Part shown: positions 1 to 9,279 of the stretch, one piece after another | Numbering within the stretch: the first letter of the stretch is position 1 | Layout of the letters: every line of letters begins with the position of its first letter | Assembly (NCBI GenBank): GCA_039105265.1 | Contig: JAPFFF010000009.1 | Coordinates: forward strand, 372,001-436,000 | Length of the DNA: 64,000 nucleotides | From: Tritrichomonas musculus | Lineage: Eukaryota; Parabasalia; Tritrichomonadida; Tritrichomonadidae | Direction of reading: 5' to 3' | The notes under the pieces: model-generated | Databases searched by the model: none | What the model was told of the DNA's origin: nothing | What the model saw: only the letters and a program-made list of their open reading frames with translations | Position numbers and translations under genes: made by a program

Positions 1-2
1 TT

Positions 3-470
3 CTTTCATCAAAATATTTCAATGTGATAACGCCTGTATTGAAGCCAAGAATAGTCCCAAAGAAAGGAAAAATTCATTCATCTTCAGTTGATCTTACAGA
101 AAAATATCGTCAAAATCGTCGTAATAGTCCATCCCCGTCAAACTGCCCAACTCGAACACCAAACGCTCATTTTTCTCTGGAAAAGAACTCGTCAAATCCA
201 ATTTTTGTTCTCAATCAAGTAAATGGTGATGATGCAAGTGGTAATGGTGAAGATTCAGATAAAATTAGAAATTTAACTCCACAAGGTAGTTCTAAAGGAA
301 AATTAGAAATTGCGCCTCCGCCGATTACACCAAGGAGGCCTGGAAGCTTTCATAGGGTTAGATATCCTAAGTCAATACCAAGTGACAAAATGTTTCGCCA
401 TCAGCCATCGCCCAGAGCTTCAATAGCCGAGAAGCATTCTCTTGGGAAAGCATACCCAACTCCTGTTTAA
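3..470 (+). CDS. C-terminal part of a disordered Ser/Pro-rich protein (5' end outside window)
   Basis: The reading frame is open from the first bases of the window, and no ATG occurs in frame before the GTG at 24, so this is taken as the 3' end of a gene that starts upstream. The visible 155 residues are low in hydrophobics and rich in Ser, Pro, Asn, Lys and Arg. Several SP/TP dipeptides (SPSPS, ITPRRPGS, YPTPV) look like possible proline-directed kinase sites. No domain is recognised. It could be the unstructured tail of a kinase or cytoskeletal protein, but nothing here decides that. The stop is TAA at 468-470. Confidence 0.6.
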   Translation, partial: LSSKYFNVITPVLKPRIVPKKGKIHSSSVDLTEKYRQNRRNSPSPSNCPTRTPNAHFSLEKNSSNPIFVLNQVNGDDASGNGEDSDKIRNLTPQGSSKGKLEIAPPPITPRRPGSFHRVRYPKSIPSDKMFRHQPSPRASIAEKHSLGKAYPTPV

Positions 471-908
471 GAGTAGGTGAACACAATATAATACGGAAAT
501 TCAATGTTTCGTGTGTTTCCTCAATCTTCAATATTTATTTCTTATTTTATATTAATTATACAATTTTGTTTTAAATATTAAAATATAACTTATCGAATTG
601 GTAATTAATGATTATAATAACTGCTGGCATTTTTATTGGTATTTTAATGTCACAAAGCAGATAGAATATTGATTATGTTAATATTTTTGGTGCGATTTAA
701 TATTAAATGTTTTTAACGAGCAAATCGATCACATGTATACTATTATTATAAAAAAGTAGCTTTAAATAGTTTGGTTTATAGTTTCAAAGAGTTTTTTGTT
801 CAAGTTATTGAAAATTTTCAAGATAGATTTAATAACCGTTTAAAAATTTGCTGGCCAAATTTCGATTTAAAATTTGAAAAAAGTGTTTGAGTTTTTATTC
901 AAAAATAA
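471..908. other. Intergenic spacer, nothing recognised
   Basis: AT-rich spacer between two genes on the + strand. No ORF, repeat or RNA gene is seen. A TTCAAAAA motif lies 11 bases upstream of the next ATG and only partly resembles the initiator found at other genes of this window. Confidence 0.5.
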
Positions 909-1406
909 ATGAATGGAAGAGACAATGTTGGGAATCCTCAATCAAGACGTTATTATCAAGATACTGGAAGAAGTTATCCTCCGCATAATTGGAACCCAAA
1001 TACAGATTTTCAAAGATACGATAGAAAAAACAGGACTAATAACAATAATAATTTTCGATCAAGTAATTATCGTGGGTATGACCCTTATTGGCAGCAATCA
1101 AGATATCAAGATAATGTAAGCGACCCAAATGGATATGCAAACTATCGCAGGTTTGAAAAAGATAATTATCGATATCCACCAAGATTTGATCAAAGAAGAC
1201 AAAGTCAAGAAGATAAACCAATTTTTGAATATCATCGACAGCAGCAAATTTATCCTTCCCAATCAAAATCTTCATTATCGTCAGATGATCAGCTAAGAGC
1301 AAAAATCGATGAAGCAATCAGTATTGTTTCGGAACAGAAAAAAATGAACAAAGTTCTTGGGATCTACCAAGCCCCTGTTCATTCAATTCCTAATCAGTGG
1401 GATTGA
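909..1406 (+). CDS. Tyr/Arg/Asn/Gln-rich disordered protein
   Basis: A 165-residue ORF starting at ATG 909. The first 115 residues or so are dominated by Tyr, Arg, Asn, Gln, Asp and Pro with recurrent YR, RY and RGY pieces and a poly-Asn run near residue 44. This resembles the low-complexity RNA-binding or condensate-forming segments of eukaryotic RNA-associated proteins. The last 45 residues (after SSLSSDDQL) are predicted helical (AKIDEAISIVSEQKKMNK) and may be a short interaction helix. No catalytic domain is present. The start is clear because stops lie just upstream. Function unknown; the RNA-granule comparison rests on composition alone. Confidence 0.65.
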   Translation: MNGRDNVGNPQSRRYYQDTGRSYPPHNWNPNTDFQRYDRKNRTNNNNNFRSSNYRGYDPYWQQSRYQDNVSDPNGYANYRRFEKDNYRYPPRFDQRRQSQEDKPIFEYHRQQQIYPSQSKSSLSSDDQLRAKIDEAISIVSEQKKMNKVLGIYQAPVHSIPNQWD

Positions 1407-1738
1407 TTGTTTTTTTATATTATTTCTCTTTTGACTTATTTGTTGTATTAAATAATGTTACGTATTTTGAAATATGTAGTTCATTATATTTTTTTTTTTT
1501 TTTTCGAACATATGTAATTATAATTGTTTAAGTTTTCTCTATTGTCATGAGAAAAATGTAGCCTATTGATTTGAGTTTCAAACCATGAACTTATAAAACT
1601 TCATTATTATAATAAGAAAAATTGAGTTATTAATCCAAATTCAAAAAAAAATATCATGAATTGTGCATTAAAAATAGATGGGTTTATTGAATTTCTTTTT
1701 ATCAAATATATTAATATAATTATAATAATGAATACATC
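1407..1738. other. Convergent intergenic spacer
   Basis: A 332-base AT-rich spacer between convergent genes, with a T-run at about 1490-1504. Nothing else recognised. Confidence 0.5.
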
Positions 1739-2257
1739 TTAATCTAACTTCTTTTTAATTACTTTATATCGGTCCGGAAGAAGAAGAGCTTTGAGAATTG
1801 TTAATGCAAAATCTTCAATTACAAGAATGAAACAAACTGATGATCCATAGCAAAATCCAAAAGCAACCTTGATAAAAATTAGAGTAATCATTCCTGGAAT
1901 GAAGTCAATAATAACTCTAATTAAATTAATTGCTCGTAGGGCTTTAATTGCATATAATATGGCACATGTTACTGATGTTAAGAAAAGAATAAGTGGTGTT
2001 AAGATTGAAAAGCTGAATGATTGAAATTTTCGAGGTGATGTTTTTATTGCAAAAACAAAAAACACTTCATCAACAATGAATAATATGGAATATAAAGAGA
2101 GAAAGATAATTCGAGATTGTAAATTTTTATGTAATATTATATAATTGAATATCATTTGAGTAAAAGAAACTATAATATTGGTTAAAAATGCAATATATAT
2201 CCATCTTACTGATAAGTCAACTGTTTCGCCAAAATTGAAGAACTTGTTAAGGAACAT
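1739..2257 (-). CDS. Small multi-pass membrane protein, family unknown
   Basis: A 172-residue protein with about four to five hydrophobic segments. They lie near residues 20-45 (WIYIAFLTNIIVSF), 50-70 (IIFLSLYSILFIVDEVFFVFA), 82-105 (FSILTPLILFLTSVTCAILYA), 110-130 and 133-158. The tail is short and basic (DRYKVIKKKLD), which suggests a cytosolic C-terminus. No signature motif of a known transporter or enzyme is seen. The gene is transcribed divergently from the coiled-coil gene that follows and shares an AT-rich spacer (2258-2553) containing repeated CGATCAA words. It is likely an integral membrane protein; the role is not known. Confidence 0.65.
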   Translation of the reverse strand: MFLNKFFNFGETVDLSVRWIYIAFLTNIIVSFTQMIFNYIILHKNLQSRIIFLSLYSILFIVDEVFFVFAIKTSPRKFQSFSFSILTPLILFLTSVTCAILYAIKALRAINLIRVIIDFIPGMITLIFIKVAFGFCYGSSVCFILVIEDFALTILKALLLPDRYKVIKKKLD

Positions 2258-2553
2258 TTTAAATTAATTAAATTTCTATATCATAGAAATCTTGATCGAA
2301 GCGATCAATTTTTTGAAAACCATATTAATAAAATGATATCTTCTAAAATAAATGTTGTTATTTTAAAAAAAATTAAATTTAATATAATAAATTAAAATTA
2401 AAACTCAAAATATAAAATATAGCAGAATATCTTATGATGTTTAAAATCGTCCAAAACGATCAAATTTAAGTCAATTTTTAAAACGATCAAAACTAATTCA
2501 ATTATATATTAAATGATCAAAATATAAAATTAATAAACGGCAATAAAAACAAG

Positions 2554-3906
2554 TTGAATAGAAATTCATCAAAACTCTTCCAACAAAAAGATAAGAAAAA
2601 AATCAATGCATCTCTACAAGATGAGGATTATGATAAAACCTTTTTCAAATTTGGATCCCCAATTCATGATACCCAAAGCGCAATTCAAGAAATGATATTT
2701 CCAGACGGGAGCCATGGCTCTGCAAATGCAAATCATTTTAAGTATAGCAATAGAGGCACGCCAACATCGCCAATTAAATTTGATTCACCGCAAAAAACGA
2801 CTAATGATAACGACCTAGTTATTTTCCAGCCCGATTGTTCAACTTCTTTTGATAAAGAACCTCAAAATTCTGAAGAGGTTCCAACGCCATCGCTCAAAGA
2901 GAATTATTCAAGATATCAACAATTTGTTGCTCTTAGAAAGCCACCTCCCATACAATTTTCAAAATTTTTAGGATATTTACATTTTCAAAAACCTATTCCA
3001 GAATCACTTACTATATCAAAAATTACAACAATTAATTTTTTGCACTCTTTCAAAGAGTTAAAGGAATATATTAATAAAGAAATTCATTTAATGCAAGATG
3101 AAATTTCGCATTTAGAATCTGATTTCGAAAAAAAGCCGCCAAATATCCTAGAAAGTTTTGATGAATTATCTGAATATGAAAGGAGGGACCTTATTCACTA
3201 TTTTCAATTATATACTGATAAATTTCGTTCATCTTCAACTTTATGGATTAACAATCAAATCCTTAATCTTGAAAAGTCTTATTCAAGAACCAATTACAAA
3301 ATGGATACACAAAAACTACGAGAAACGAGGCAATCAGCGTTTTCTACAAAAGATTATCGACTAGATAAATATTCAAAATATATCCAACTGCAAGAGAAAT
3401 TGCAAAACTCAAAAATATCACAAAATCAATTTAATTTACGAAATAAGTATCTAAGCTTAAAATCAAGTTTAAGCTTTACTGTTACACAAATTAAGAAAGG
3501 TAAAGGAACTATTAAATTAGCTGATTATTTGATCAATGAACCTCCATTTACACCCGAGAATCGTTATGAAGGGCATTGTATAATTGCTTCTTCGTACCGC
3601 GCTAAAGAATTTCAATATGAAGTTAATGAAATTGGTAAATTATTTCCTTTTGTTCGAATGATTGATAAAGTTAATCTTTACGTTACTGTTGCTAGGAATT
3701 GTAATCCAGAATTACGTTTTGATGTTATTTTTCCTATTCAGCATACATACCCTTGGTATGTTATAAATGCTAAAGTGAAAGTATTAATTGGTAATTCAAA
3801 TGAAATTGAATCTAAAATTAATGAAATTTGTAGTAATGTATCGTTTGTTCGCAGGCCTATTTTAGAAATATGTAAAAAAATTGAGCAAAATTATCTTAAT
3901 TCCTGA
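2554..3906 (+). CDS. Coiled-coil protein, possibly KNL1/Spc7-like kinetochore protein
   Basis: The open frame begins at a TTG at 2554 and extends a few codons further upstream with no ATG. The first in-frame ATG is 2692 (404 residues). Either that is the true start or an upstream exon is missing. Residues 1-130 (counted from 2554) are disordered; about 140-160 is a short conserved-looking block (IQFSKFLGYLHFQKPIPES). Residues 165-310 are helical or coiled coil. From about 330 there is a compact alpha/beta domain ending in a FDVIFPIQHTYPWYVINA stretch followed by helices, which resembles an RWD fold. The order (disordered N-terminus, I-x-F-x-x-FL block, coiled coil, C-terminal RWD-like domain) is that of KNL1/Spc7. 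The assignment is tentative because the sequence is very diverged. Confidence 0.55.
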   Translation: MNRNSSKLFQQKDKKKINASLQDEDYDKTFFKFGSPIHDTQSAIQEMIFPDGSHGSANANHFKYSNRGTPTSPIKFDSPQKTTNDNDLVIFQPDCSTSFDKEPQNSEEVPTPSLKENYSRYQQFVALRKPPPIQFSKFLGYLHFQKPIPESLTISKITTINFLHSFKELKEYINKEIHLMQDEISHLESDFEKKPPNILESFDELSEYERRDLIHYFQLYTDKFRSSSTLWINNQILNLEKSYSRTNYKMDTQKLRETRQSAFSTKDYRLDKYSKYIQLQEKLQNSKISQNQFNLRNKYLSLKSSLSFTVTQIKKGKGTIKLADYLINEPPFTPENRYEGHCIIASSYRAKEFQYEVNEIGKLFPFVRMIDKVNLYVTVARNCNPELRFDVIFPIQHTYPWYVINAKVKVLIGNSNEIESKINEICSNVSFVRRPILEICKKIEQNYLNS

Positions 3907-4200
3907 TATAAATCATATTTCTCAAAGTAACGCTCAGCAAATTTAATGTTCAAAGCATTCTGATGTAATGAATTTAATCGCTGTTTTTTATTGTATTTCA
4001 CCATATTCATCATATTTGCCTTTCTTTTAATTAATATATTCACCAAAGTTTTCTTTCTTTTTTTGTTATGCCTAATAATAAACTATATATGATTATTAAC
4101 TAGCTTTATTTATATTGTAGATTAATCCAGTATTTTTATAATAAAATCTGAATTTGAATAGATAGCATATATATATAATTAAACAACTACGAAATTTTAT

Positions 4201-4821
4201 TTAAACTGTACCATGGAATCTATCACCAAAGTCTCCGAGACCTGGAACAATATATTTCTTATCGTTAAGTTTTTCATCAAGTGCAAGTGTGTAAACAGCA
4301 ACATTAGGGAATTTATCATTCAATAACTTGGCACCTTCTGGGGCAGCAACAATTGAGCATAAGCTTAATGATCTTGGATTTTTCTTAAGGAGTTCCTCGA
4401 TAACGTAAGCAGATGATCCTCCTGTTGCTAACATTGGATCAATAACTAAAACATCAGTTCCTTCAATAGGTGGGATCTTATTATAATATGTTGATGCAAC
4501 AGCTGTTTTTTCATCACGTACCATGCCAAAGTATCCAACTTTAGCAAATGGAAGGAAACTTAACGTTGATGGAAGCATTGATATTCCTGCTCGTAATATA
4601 GGAATAACAACAACATCATTTTTCATATCTTTTCCAGTAGTTTTGCAAATAGGTGTTTCAATTTCCCTGTCTTTTAATTGAAGATTTTTTGTTGCTTCAT
4701 AAATAACGCATGGAACAACTGAATTGCATGCATCACGGAATTGTGCCATTGTAGATGTTTTATCACGAAGGATTGTAAGGGCATGAGTGGCAACTGGGTG
4801 ATTGATAACGTGGAGCGACAT
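4201..4821 (-). CDS. upp: Uracil phosphoribosyltransferase
   Basis: Transfers ribose phosphate from PRPP to uracil to make UMP, the key step of pyrimidine salvage in organisms without de novo synthesis. The PRPP-binding loop VLVIDPMLATGGSS lies near residues 123-136, and the uracil-binding C-terminal block (LDEKLNDKKYIVPGLGDFG) is intact. An upstream in-frame TTG would give 219 residues. The ATG at 4821 gives 206, the normal size for bacterial-type UPRT, and lies just downstream of a good initiator TCACTT (4828-4833). The sequence is of the bacterial Upp type, so old lateral acquisition is plausible. T. foetus is known to depend on this activity, which supports the host assignment. Convergent with the preceding coiled-coil gene. 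Confidence 0.96.
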   Translation of the reverse strand: MSLHVINHPVATHALTILRDKTSTMAQFRDACNSVVPCVIYEATKNLQLKDREIETPICKTTGKDMKNDVVVIPILRAGISMLPSTLSFLPFAKVGYFGMVRDEKTAVASTYYNKIPPIEGTDVLVIDPMLATGGSSAYVIEELLKKNPRSLSLCSIVAAPEGAKLLNDKFPNVAVYTLALDEKLNDKKYIVPGLGDFGDRFHGTV

Positions 4822-4827
4822 GTAATT

Positions 4828-4833
4828 AAGTGA
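4828..4833 (-). promoter_or_regulatory. Initiator-like motif of the UPRT gene
   Basis: TCACTT on the minus strand, 6 bases beyond the ATG at 4821. It matches the trichomonad Inr consensus TCA(C/T)(A/T)(A/T), in which the A is the transcription start. It supports the shorter start of the enzyme. Confidence 0.6.
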
Positions 4834-5158
4834 TTTGTTTTTTTGAGAAATTATATTCAAATAAACTTCTTGAATATTTCAATATCATGCCGTAGCAAAC
4901 CATTCAATCATATCAATCTCTTGGCCGTTGATATGCTTTGAAAATAAAAAGTTCGACATTTTGCGATATTTTAAAAGAAATAATGTAATATTAAAAAATA
5001 AATCTCTTGTTGTATTATTTTGAAAAAGTTTAATAATCTTTATAATTGTGTGATTATTGAATGATGTTTTAATAATTGTGCGATTTCATTTACCAAATTC
5101 ATAACAAAATTTTATTTTATTCACAAAGCTTTGTGTCTAAGGAAATATTAATAATTAA
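4834..5158. other. Divergent promoter region of UPRT and carrier genes
   Basis: AT-rich divergent spacer. On the + strand TCACAA at 5121-5126 fits the initiator consensus, 33 bases before the carrier's ATG. It overlaps a perfect 14-bp palindrome CACAAAGCTTTGTG (5122-5135). Nothing else is recognised. Confidence 0.45.
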
Positions 5159-6166
5159 ATGGTAAATTATGGTCAGGTTGCCCAATCGGGAGTATCGATG
5201 CTTCTCACAATACTCATTGGTTTTTTGGTAAACAAATTTCATCTTTTACCACAGCAATCAGTTGGTGTAATTAATAAATACTTATTAAAGTTGTGCTATC
5301 TGCCATTGATGATGCATGTCATTGGTATATCAGAGCTTAAGCATATTTCTATTATGCCTTTTGTCATAGGAGTTTGTGGTAACCTTTCATCACATTTATT
5401 GCTACTCATTATTTTTGCTTTTCCTTTAAAAGACAGATTTAAAACTTATATATCATCTGCTTTACCGTCAATATATATAAACTATTTAATTGTAGGATTC
5501 CCAATGTTTAATGCAATATGGCCAGAAAAAGAAAATGTTATGATTACAGTTATGTGTCTTTCAAATGATCTCTTATCAGTTCCAATATATCTTTTGCTGT
5601 CAAATATTTATTTGATCAGAGAAGAAAATAAGAAACATAAAGAAGCCAATGATGGAATTACTACCAAATTTTCATTCAAAATCTTTTTGATTATTGGTCA
5701 GAGACTAATAACGAATCCAATAATCATTGGAATTGCATTAGGTTTCGTTTATGCTGCAACTGGTTGGCATTTCTGTGGTTACGTGAATACAATACTAAAT
5801 ACTTTTGGAAATTCTGTATTAGCTTTATGTCTTTATTGTGTCGGAGGTTTTTTATCGCAGCATTCTCTAATTGCGTGCAATGTTTATAATTTTATTTGTT
5901 GTGTCATTGTTCGGCATGTTGTTATGCCAGCATTTGTAGCTCTGTATTCATATGCATTTCATTTATCCGGAAAACTTTCAAGACAATGCACAATTATGTC
6001 TTGTCTTCCAACGGCAACTGCTACGTATATACTAACGACAAATACTGGAATTGGTCAAGGCCTAGCATCAACAATGATTTTTTGGACAACACTATTTTGT
6101 GTTCTATTCATGCTTCTATGGCTTTTCTTCTTTAATTCTTTAAATATTTTTCCAGAAGAAAATTGA
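5159..6166 (+). CDS. Auxin-efflux-carrier (AEC/PIN-like) family membrane transporter
   Basis: A 335-residue integral membrane protein with about ten hydrophobic segments in two halves, separated by a charged loop near residues 150-175 (REENKKHKEANDG). This is the layout of the Mem_trans (AEC) family, which includes PIN, PILS and bacterial malonate or malate carriers. Family-like features are an N-terminal small-residue segment (GVSMLLTILIGFLVNK), the second-half start LITNPIIIGIALG, and a C-terminal PTATATYILTTNTG. The substrate cannot be read from the sequence, and a plant hormone role is not implied; an organic anion is a reasonable guess. ATG 5159 is preceded by stops. Transcribed divergently from the UPRT gene. 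Confidence 0.85.
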   Translation: MVNYGQVAQSGVSMLLTILIGFLVNKFHLLPQQSVGVINKYLLKLCYLPLMMHVIGISELKHISIMPFVIGVCGNLSSHLLLLIIFAFPLKDRFKTYISSALPSIYINYLIVGFPMFNAIWPEKENVMITVMCLSNDLLSVPIYLLLSNIYLIREENKKHKEANDGITTKFSFKIFLIIGQRLITNPIIIGIALGFVYAATGWHFCGYVNTILNTFGNSVLALCLYCVGGFLSQHSLIACNVYNFICCVIVRHVVMPAFVALYSYAFHLSGKLSRQCTIMSCLPTATATYILTTNTGIGQGLASTMIFWTTLFCVLFMLLWLFFFNSLNIFPEEN

Positions 6167-6298
6167 TGAATTTTATAGATGTATTAAGATTATAGAATTA
6201 TGTTTTAATAAATCATATACTGTATGTAAATTTTTATATTTTTTTTTTTTTTTTTTTTTTGAAAAGAAAAAAAACGTTTTTTTTTTTTTTTTGCATTA

Positions 6299-7225
6299 AT
6301 GATATCGGGCTTTTGCTATAATAAAACAGATTTTTACAAGCAAACTTCGAAAGAAATCAAAAACTTTTTAAATTCAATGATTTTAAAGCAGCAGGCAATG
6401 TATTCACTATTATATTTAAATCGATCTTGTATAGACTACATTGTCTATATAGATAGAAATGCGCCTTTAATAAATTTAAAGAATCTTTATCCTCAAATCC
6501 ATATAAACGATTTTGATGAAGGTAAATTTAATAAAGAACTATATGATATGATTTTTACATCTTTCAAAAATAATCTTCGAAAGATTTTTGAAAAATTAAC
6601 TGAAATGAAAAAAGACCAATACTCCAAATTTATTCACAATGAAATCATAATTGTTAAACAAATAATAAAATTTTGGAAAAATGCAAATATAACTGATAAA
6701 TCAAATGAAACGGATAAGCATATTGAAGAAAATGGAGAAGACCGTCAAATTAAACGTGGATATACAATTCCAAGTATTGAAATAATTTCAGAAATAATTA
6801 AAGGATCACCTTTTCTTTTTTTATACCAGAAAATTTATTGCATAATTAATGATTTTTTGAAATCATTAAAATACAACCAGCAAGCTCAATATTCACTACT
6901 ATATTTGATACAAGCAATTGATAAATACCTTTCGCAAGCTGGTCTTTCAATCAACATTGATATTAGCTATAGCTATTCGATTATTTTATACGAAGAATAT
7001 TATAATGAGAATCTCTATAATACCAATTTGCAATTATTTCTAGATAATCTCGCAAAAATTTATCACCAAATAATTAATAATCCAAAAATAGATCATTTGA
7101 ATTCAATTTTGACTTTAAATTCTTCTATTGAAATCGAAATCAAGAAAGTCTCAAATATTGTTAAATACTGGAATTATTTCCACATTATATATCCAAATTG
7201 GAATGTCAAGCAATTATACGATTGA
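6299..7225 (+). CDS. Protein with a tandemly duplicated helical domain, function unknown
   Basis: A 308-residue acidic and Lys/Asn-rich protein with no membrane segment or signal peptide. Two halves are clearly related. In the first (residues about 15-130) QQAMYSLLYL is followed by IDYI and later a FKNNLRKIFEKL helix. In the second (about 175-300) QQAQYSLLYL is followed by IDKYL and later LFLDNLAKIYHQI; each ends in a helix with IVK..W/YW. The protein therefore consists of two copies of a roughly 130-residue all-helical domain joined by a charged linker (about 140-160). I do not recognise the family. The ATG sits directly after two long T-runs with a short A-run between them (6238-6293), which places its promoter in a homopolymer region. 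Confidence 0.65.
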   Translation: MISGFCYNKTDFYKQTSKEIKNFLNSMILKQQAMYSLLYLNRSCIDYIVYIDRNAPLINLKNLYPQIHINDFDEGKFNKELYDMIFTSFKNNLRKIFEKLTEMKKDQYSKFIHNEIIIVKQIIKFWKNANITDKSNETDKHIEENGEDRQIKRGYTIPSIEIISEIIKGSPFLFLYQKIYCIINDFLKSLKYNQQAQYSLLYLIQAIDKYLSQAGLSINIDISYSYSIILYEEYYNENLYNTNLQLFLDNLAKIYHQIINNPKIDHLNSILTLNSSIEIEIKKVSNIVKYWNYFHIIYPNWNVKQLYD

Positions 7226-7532
7226 AATGTATTTCCAATCACTAATTAAGAATAATATTCATGCTAAATTAAAATACTTTTAATAATAAACATATTTGAA
7301 GCAGATTTTAATGATATTTTTTTCTATAGAATTTTTTGAAAAATTTGAATATAAGGAAAACAATCAATTCAAAATTTAAATAATAAAATTGATTGATAAC
7401 GAATATTTATCACAATTTTATGCGCCAAAAAAAAAAAAGAATAAAATAAAGCAAGTTAAAATTTTTATTTCTTTTTTTTTTTTTTGAAAAATTTAACATG
7501 TATATATAACAAAAACAAGTAAAATAGAATAT
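7226..7532. other. Convergent intergenic spacer
   Basis: AT-rich, with A- and T-runs at about 7427-7437 and 7474-7485. No gene or repeat recognised. Confidence 0.5.
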
Positions 7533-8195
7533 TCAGCACTCTAATCTCGAAGAAATTAAAGAAATGCCATGCGATGTTGATGGATTAAGAAGCATGTGCC
7601 TCCTTAAACTATTTGGTAAGTTATCTTCATCTGCGATTTCAAATAAAGCAGGATAAAGTACATCCATTAAAATGTTATCGTTATCATCATTTCCATTCCA
7701 TGCTTTAATAACAACAGTATTTGAAGGATTTCGAATGCCAGACTGTTTTGAATTATCGATAAGAAGTGTTCTAGAAAGTTCAATTGAGTTAAAACGGTTT
7801 TTGATTATTGAAAGATCCTTAAATCCACGTTTACGAGTAATTTTGTTATTGTTATGTGAGTAAATGCATCCGTAGTTATTCTGTGTTTGCTTAATATATT
7901 TGATGGAGTCACGATAGAAACGGTTTTCTTCTGGAATAAAGGGTGCAATATGATCAATAATTTGATCAGCATATTCTTTGGAAGCAGAAGTAAAAATAAA
8001 TATATTATATTTTGTGCTAAGCCAATCTATAAGAGTTGATGTGCCTTTTCGGACTCTAATATAAAGAATTTGTTCATTAATTAAATCATCTTTGCGTTTT
8101 TTGACTTTAATTTGAAAAGAATTTGGCTGCTTGATTTGGAATGAATGAATAAGTGTATCATCAAGATCAAAAATAATTGATGGTTTAGAGTTCAT
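7533..8195 (-). CDS. FCP1/SCP (NLI-interacting factor)-type HAD protein phosphatase
   Basis: A 220-residue HAD-superfamily phosphatase. The catalytic DLDDT motif is at residues 10-14 (the first Asp is the nucleophile and the third position the acid/base). It is followed by the family's hairpin region (VRKGTSTLIDWLSTKYNIFIFTSASKEYA, motif II Thr/Ser), a motif III region with Lys (GFKDL) and motif IV LLIDNS. This order is that of small CTD phosphatases and Dullard/CTDNEP1 proteins, which remove phosphate from Ser/Thr of RNA polymerase II CTD or of lipin. No BRCT domain or membrane anchor is seen, so a free SCP-like enzyme is most likely. The substrate is not known. The ATG at 8195 is followed directly by the catalytic strand, as usual in compact members. 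Confidence 0.88.
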   Translation of the reverse strand: MNSKPSIIFDLDDTLIHSFQIKQPNSFQIKVKKRKDDLINEQILYIRVRKGTSTLIDWLSTKYNIFIFTSASKEYADQIIDHIAPFIPEENRFYRDSIKYIKQTQNNYGCIYSHNNNKITRKRGFKDLSIIKNRFNSIELSRTLLIDNSKQSGIRNPSNTVVIKAWNGNDDNDNILMDVLYPALFEIADEDNLPNSLRRHMLLNPSTSHGISLISSRLEC

Positions 8196-8817
8196 AGAGC
8201 AAAAAAAAAAAATAGAAGAAGGGCCAAAATTTTCAAATTCACTTTTTCTGAAATATTCAAATCAACAGTTACTAAAATAATTTTCTCATAAATTCAATTA
8301 ATTATCACTTTTAAAAATTTTATAAAAATGCAATTTATAAGCATTAAAATCATCCATTTAAATATATTGTGCTGAGTTTTAATCATATGCCAAAATTTTT
8401 GATCAAAATTTTCAATAATAATTTTGATGTTATTTTGCATTGAATTTTGAATTATTCAATTTAAAAAGTTAAGGATGTTTTATAAATTATTGAAAAAAAA
8501 GTTTATCAAATAAAAACTTGAATATTATTGACAAAATTCAAAAAAAAATAGGAGAGAAATCCATAAAAATCATTTATCTATGATTTTAACTAAATAAAAA
8601 ATGTTTTTGAAAAATTACTCAAAATTTTACAAAAAAAAAAAAAAAATTCAGAAACTAATCCTGTAGATTGAATCTACTAGATTCCTGTAGTAACTTTTTC
8701 TTTCTTCACAAATGCTTTCAAAATTTTTTTTTGATTTGAAAAGCATATCGTAAGATTATCTTATATGTCACCGATAGCAGTTCACCAATTTAATCGATTT
8801 AATGAATGCAAATAAGA
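8196..8817. other. AT-rich intergenic spacer
   Basis: No gene seen. An A-run lies at 8632-8646. A small perfect hairpin GTAGATT-G-AATCTAC lies at about 8662-8676, followed by a near copy of its half; its meaning is unknown. Confidence 0.45.
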
Positions 8818-9166
8818 ATAAATTATGGATTAATTTTAAAATAGTTTCACTTTTGTGAGGAGACATCAAAAAGTGGAAAATCCTCAGAAAAAATATTCTT
8901 AAATAAATGCTTGATGAAATAAAATCTTTTTTTATTTTTATAATTTTTACCGAGGCTGCATACCGCCTAGCGGGCGTCGAGCGAGGCTGAGCGAAGTGAA
9001 GCCGAGTCGAGACCTCGCAGCTGGCGGTAAGAATCGGTAAAAATTTTGTAACATAAAAAGATTTTTTTTTTTGCATTTTATTTAGATTATTTTTTCTGAG
9101 GATTTTCAACTTTTTGAATTACCCTCTCAAAAGTACAACTATTCTAAAATTAATCCTAAATTATAA
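8818..9166. mobile_element. Non-autonomous foldback (MITE-like) element with GC-rich loop
   Basis: The flanks of a GC-rich core (about 8952-9038) are inverted copies of each other over roughly 130 bases each. The clearest shared part is the block TGGAAAATCCTCAGAAAAAA at 8874 and its complement near 9091-9110. Outward, the copies GGATTAATTTTA (about 8828) and TAAAATTAATCC (about 9143) continue the match; inward, TTTTTACCGA meets TCGGTAAAAA. The core itself carries inverted TACCGCC/GGCGGTA and repeated GAGCGA/GCCGAG words, so the whole unit could fold into one hairpin. It has no coding capacity. The exact ends and any target-site duplication could not be fixed by eye. Divergence between arms suggests moderate age. 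Confidence 0.7.
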
Positions 9167-9279
9167 AATGAAAAAGAAAAAAGAATTGATTGCATTGTAG
9201 TACAAAATGAATTTTCATTTATTGGTAAAATCAAATAAGAATTACTTCATTTCTTTGTGGTTAAGCTTTAGCTGTTTAT

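Noticed and set aside
1036-1317. 93-residue ORF on the minus strand
   Set aside because: Shadow of the Tyr/Arg-rich gene on the + strand.
4822-4860. Longer UPRT start
   Set aside because: The upstream start would be TTG and would place the initiator inside the coding region; the 206-residue form has the usual family length.
8768-9109. 113-residue ORF on the minus strand
   Set aside because: It runs through both arms of the foldback element and its GC core; composition follows the palindrome, not a protein.
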